From positions 7,046 through 17,093 of the forward strand of contig ML770158.1 in assembly GCA_009733575.1 (NCBI GenBank): a DNA stretch of 10,048 bases. The letters run 5' to 3'. How positions within the stretch are numbered: position 1 is the stretch's first letter; each line of letters starts with the position of its first letter. Positions 7,784 to 10,048 of this stretch are shown here, piece by piece. Source of the stretch: Gymnopus androsaceus JB14 (taxonomy: Eukaryota > Basidiomycota > Agaricomycetes > Agaricales > Omphalotaceae). Below the pieces are notes generated by a model. It saw only the letters and a program-made list of their open reading frames with translations. It had not been told where the DNA came from and did not search any database. A program made the position numbers and the translations under genes.

Positions 7784-10048
7784 TCAACGAGGCTGATTTT
7801 GATTTTGAAGGGACAAGCGCTGCATCAGAGCTTCAACCAACTGCGCTTCGACTCCAAACTCCCGAGCGAGATCGTCGAGCATATGATCTTGGACGGCAGC
7901 AGGTGCAGGTGCAGGGGCGCTGGATGGGGCCGGGGACGACGGGGTGCTGTTGGCGGCAGTCGCGCTGCTGGGAGTACGCAACTCGGAACTAGAGGAGGCA
8001 CGGGAACCTGAATCATCGCTAAGAAAGGCGTCGCCGTCAGCGTCGTTCTCGCCGTCTTCGTCTTCCACGTCCGCGTCAGTGGGATCAGCACTGCCAGAAT
8101 GACTAGATGCGCTGGAGTGGCCCGAGCTAGATCCCGATGCGGAAGATGGACGAGCAGGTTCCTTGTTAAAGAAGCTGGTGATTTTAGCTTTTTGCTGCGA
8201 AGTGAAAGCTGCAAACTAAGACGCGTTAGAATCAGTGTCACAACGAGCTCAAAAGAAACATACCTTTACAGTCCAAGGCGACTCGAGTCAAAGCGTCAAC
8301 GAGATCAGGAGGATACGCTCCATCGTCACTTTCACTCTTCCTTTGCTCAATGCGCGCAACGAGGACTTGAATAGCAGCTATACACAATGAGGATTGTGAG
8401 CAAGCAGCGTAGAACAAGAATACAACAAAGGTAATCACCGAACACAGCATCGAACAGCAGATCACGAAGGGAACTAGTCCAGAAGACTCTCGAATCGATA
8501 TCAGCAGGGAATTTGGCCAAAACGCTGATGAGGGAGTGGAAGGGCAACGAAGGAACTTTGAGGAAATGAGCCTACGACGCACATGGATTATCAGCTGAAG
8601 TAAAAGTTATCAAGAAGCGTAAAACTTACATCAGGCGAACGAATGAGATAAAGAGAGACTGGTAACGTCGCTCTCGGTCATCAGTCCACTCTCCAAAGCA
8701 ATAACGACACGATCATTATCGACTCCTGCGAGAGAGGGCCTAGATCCATCGAAACAGCCAAGCCACGAAGGGAAGAGCTATACGACAAAATTTAGTCGAA
8801 TGCGAAAGATCAATAGCTATTCTGAACGTACCGCAGCCATGAGTTCTCCCTGCGAGCTCCTCGTAACCGTAACACCTCGGGCCCTCTTTCCATTCCCAAG
8901 AACACTACCTCTGCGAAGACCAGTCGACTCGACTTCCCCTCTGAGAATTTTTCCAGCTATGGTTTCGTTCTCCACCTCGACGAAAGCATGGCTCATAGTT
9001 TTACCTTTTCTATCCAAGAGGACATGCACTCGAACGACAGGTTGACCTAACCAAGCTGAGATCCTAGGCGGAGTGATGTCCTAGAGATCGTCGTCACATT
9101 AGCACAGCATCCAGAGCGAGCTTGAAAAGAGAAAGGCTTACCCAAGGAACGTTATCAATCCTCAAAACAACAGCATCACGGCCATCCTTCTTATCGACAT
9201 CAACCGCCGAACTAGAAGCCCGACGCGCACCTCTGGCCTTGGGAGGCGGGTGCTCGCTCGTATTCCTCCGTCGCTGAAAAAGTCGGGTTCATTCATGCTC
9301 CCAAAATCAAACGAATGATCGCCGTCCGGTGTAGAAAGCATGTTGTCGAAGACTCCGACCTGCGGTTTGGCAGAGGTAGCGTTCGCGGTAGTGGCGGTCG
9401 ACTTCGCAGATCCTTCATCCGCAGTGATAGATACCAACTTGAAATCTGCGACCTTGCCTCGGCATCCTGCACACTCCATATCTTTCTCACCCACAATGTT
9501 CAACGCACTGGTCAACACGAAGGGCACAACGCATGCCCACAAGGAGCCAATATGGCCAGACGCGTCAAGTTAGGAGGTTTACGCGCACAGATAGAGCAAG
9601 CTTTCGGGATAGTTGTTTCGAGGGGAGTAGGAGCGGGCGTAGAGACCTTTGACGGTACGTTGGAAGGTGCAGGAAGGGAGCCCTCCATGGGGAAGTGCGC
9701 AGGCGCGAGGTGCATCGGGTACTGTGACATGACCTGGGCCTGGTGGTACATGGGAAGACCAAGAAGCTGGCCCATTGCGGGATACGCTGGTCCACGGGCA
9801 GCAGTAGGATGAGTCAGGCCTGGGGGGTGAGAGTAGGTCGGTTGGTGAGTAGTATACGTCGGAGGAAGGAGCTGCTGCTGCTGCTGATATTGGTACTGAT
9901 GGTACTGGGATTGACTGGGAAAAGTTGGATACTCGACCTCGTACTGCTCTTCTTCGATATCAGAGTGGGTCTCGCGAACGTTGCCGCGGTGGTCCGGTTG
10001 GTAATGGTAGTCGTGCAAATCGTGATGGTAAGAGTCGTATGAGAGCTC
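7784..10048 (-). CDS. RING-finger + RRM protein (copy B), 5' end beyond the window, three frame breaks
   Basis: This is a putative RNA-binding E3 ubiquitin ligase-like protein. I do not recognise a named gene, and direct orthology to Not4/CNOT4 is not claimed. Exons: 10048-9142, 9080-8832, 8777-8630, 8571-8439, 8377-8264 and 8208-7784. The five introns are 54-61 nt. With one base restored near 9514 and near 9249 and one removed near 8655, the coding length is exactly 659 codons including the stop. Order: a Gln/Tyr/Pro-rich N-terminus (QYHQYQYQQQQQ), then a C3HC4 RING (9598-9462: CSIC, CGH, CPSC, CAGC). A Ser/Thr-rich linker leads to an RRM with RNP2-like VVLRIDNVPW and RNP1-like KTMSHAFVEV, split by an intron right after VPW. 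Next come a conserved helical region (FLKVPSLPFHSLISVLAKF), a PIP-box-like QQKAKITSFF (8197-8168), an acidic Ser/Pro/Ala-rich tract and a final helix (DHMLDDLAREFGVEAQLVEA). All RING ligands are present. The frame breaks mean it is either a young pseudogene or misassembled. Confidence 0.78.

Larger units (their letters stand above)
7241..10048. repeat. Segmental duplication, copy B (direct repeat of 171-2781)
   Basis: This is the second copy of the segment, with the same gene content and orientation as copy A. It starts sharply at TATTGCTGTG (7241) and runs off the end of the window. It is longer than copy A because of an extra stretch of roughly 85 bp in the 3' flank (about 7495-7600) and because copy A has lost several coding blocks. 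The upstream neighbour of each copy at the low-coordinate end differs (palindrome-rich DNA for A, NLR 3' flank for B), which fixes one duplication boundary at 171/7241. Confidence 0.93.

Noticed and set aside
8238..8582. 114-codon minus-strand frame with hydrophobic stretches, possible membrane protein
   Set aside because: The hydrophobic part comes from reading exon 4 in the wrong frame and from the intron at 8438-8378; only its end (VLVARIEQRK...) is real exon 5.
9315..9812. 165-codon plus-strand open frame opposite the RING exon
   Set aside because: It is antisense to the RING-coding exon whose cysteine pattern and paralogue are clear; the plus-strand peptide has no recognisable features.

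Overview
The window looks like nuclear DNA of a basidiomycete fungus, most likely an agaricomycete. Genes are broken by many introns of 45-62 nt with GTATGT/GTAAGC-type donors and short YAG acceptors. The central gene has the N-terminal helical domain + NB-ARC + TPR architecture typical of agaricomycete NOD-like receptors (NLRs). The organism assignment is inferred from gene style, not from a marker gene.

Layout: (1) 1-170, short palindrome-rich non-coding DNA. (2) 171-2781, copy A of a duplicated segment. It holds, on the minus strand, a decayed gene for a RING-finger + RRM protein (616-2856), with a possible extra upstream exon at 2927-3083. (3) 3084-3514, an intergenic stretch between divergently oriented genes. 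(4) 3515-6665, plus strand, a six-exon NLR-like gene of about 963 codons once two single-base frame breaks are allowed for. It ends in seven nearly identical 40-residue TPR units. (5) 6666-7240, AT-rich non-coding DNA. (6) 7241-10048, copy B of the duplicated segment in the same orientation as copy A. It carries a much better preserved RING-RRM gene (minus strand, 7784 to beyond the window edge, start codon outside).

The receptor gene therefore lies between two direct copies of an unrelated gene about 7.1 kb apart, as expected for a tandem segmental duplication whose repeat unit may be 'RING-RRM gene plus NLR gene'. Copy A is clearly a pseudogene: nonsense codons, deletions of 20, 35 and 5 bp, and loss of a zinc ligand. 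Copy B and the NLR carry only isolated single-base indels (three and two respectively), several of them in short homopolymers, so either young pseudogenes or assembly errors are possible. I see no CRISPR array, rRNA, tRNA or recognisable complete transposon. The most interesting element is the NLR, with a putative HeLo/MLKL-like cell-death domain and a homogenised TPR array whose few variable codons cluster at fixed positions.
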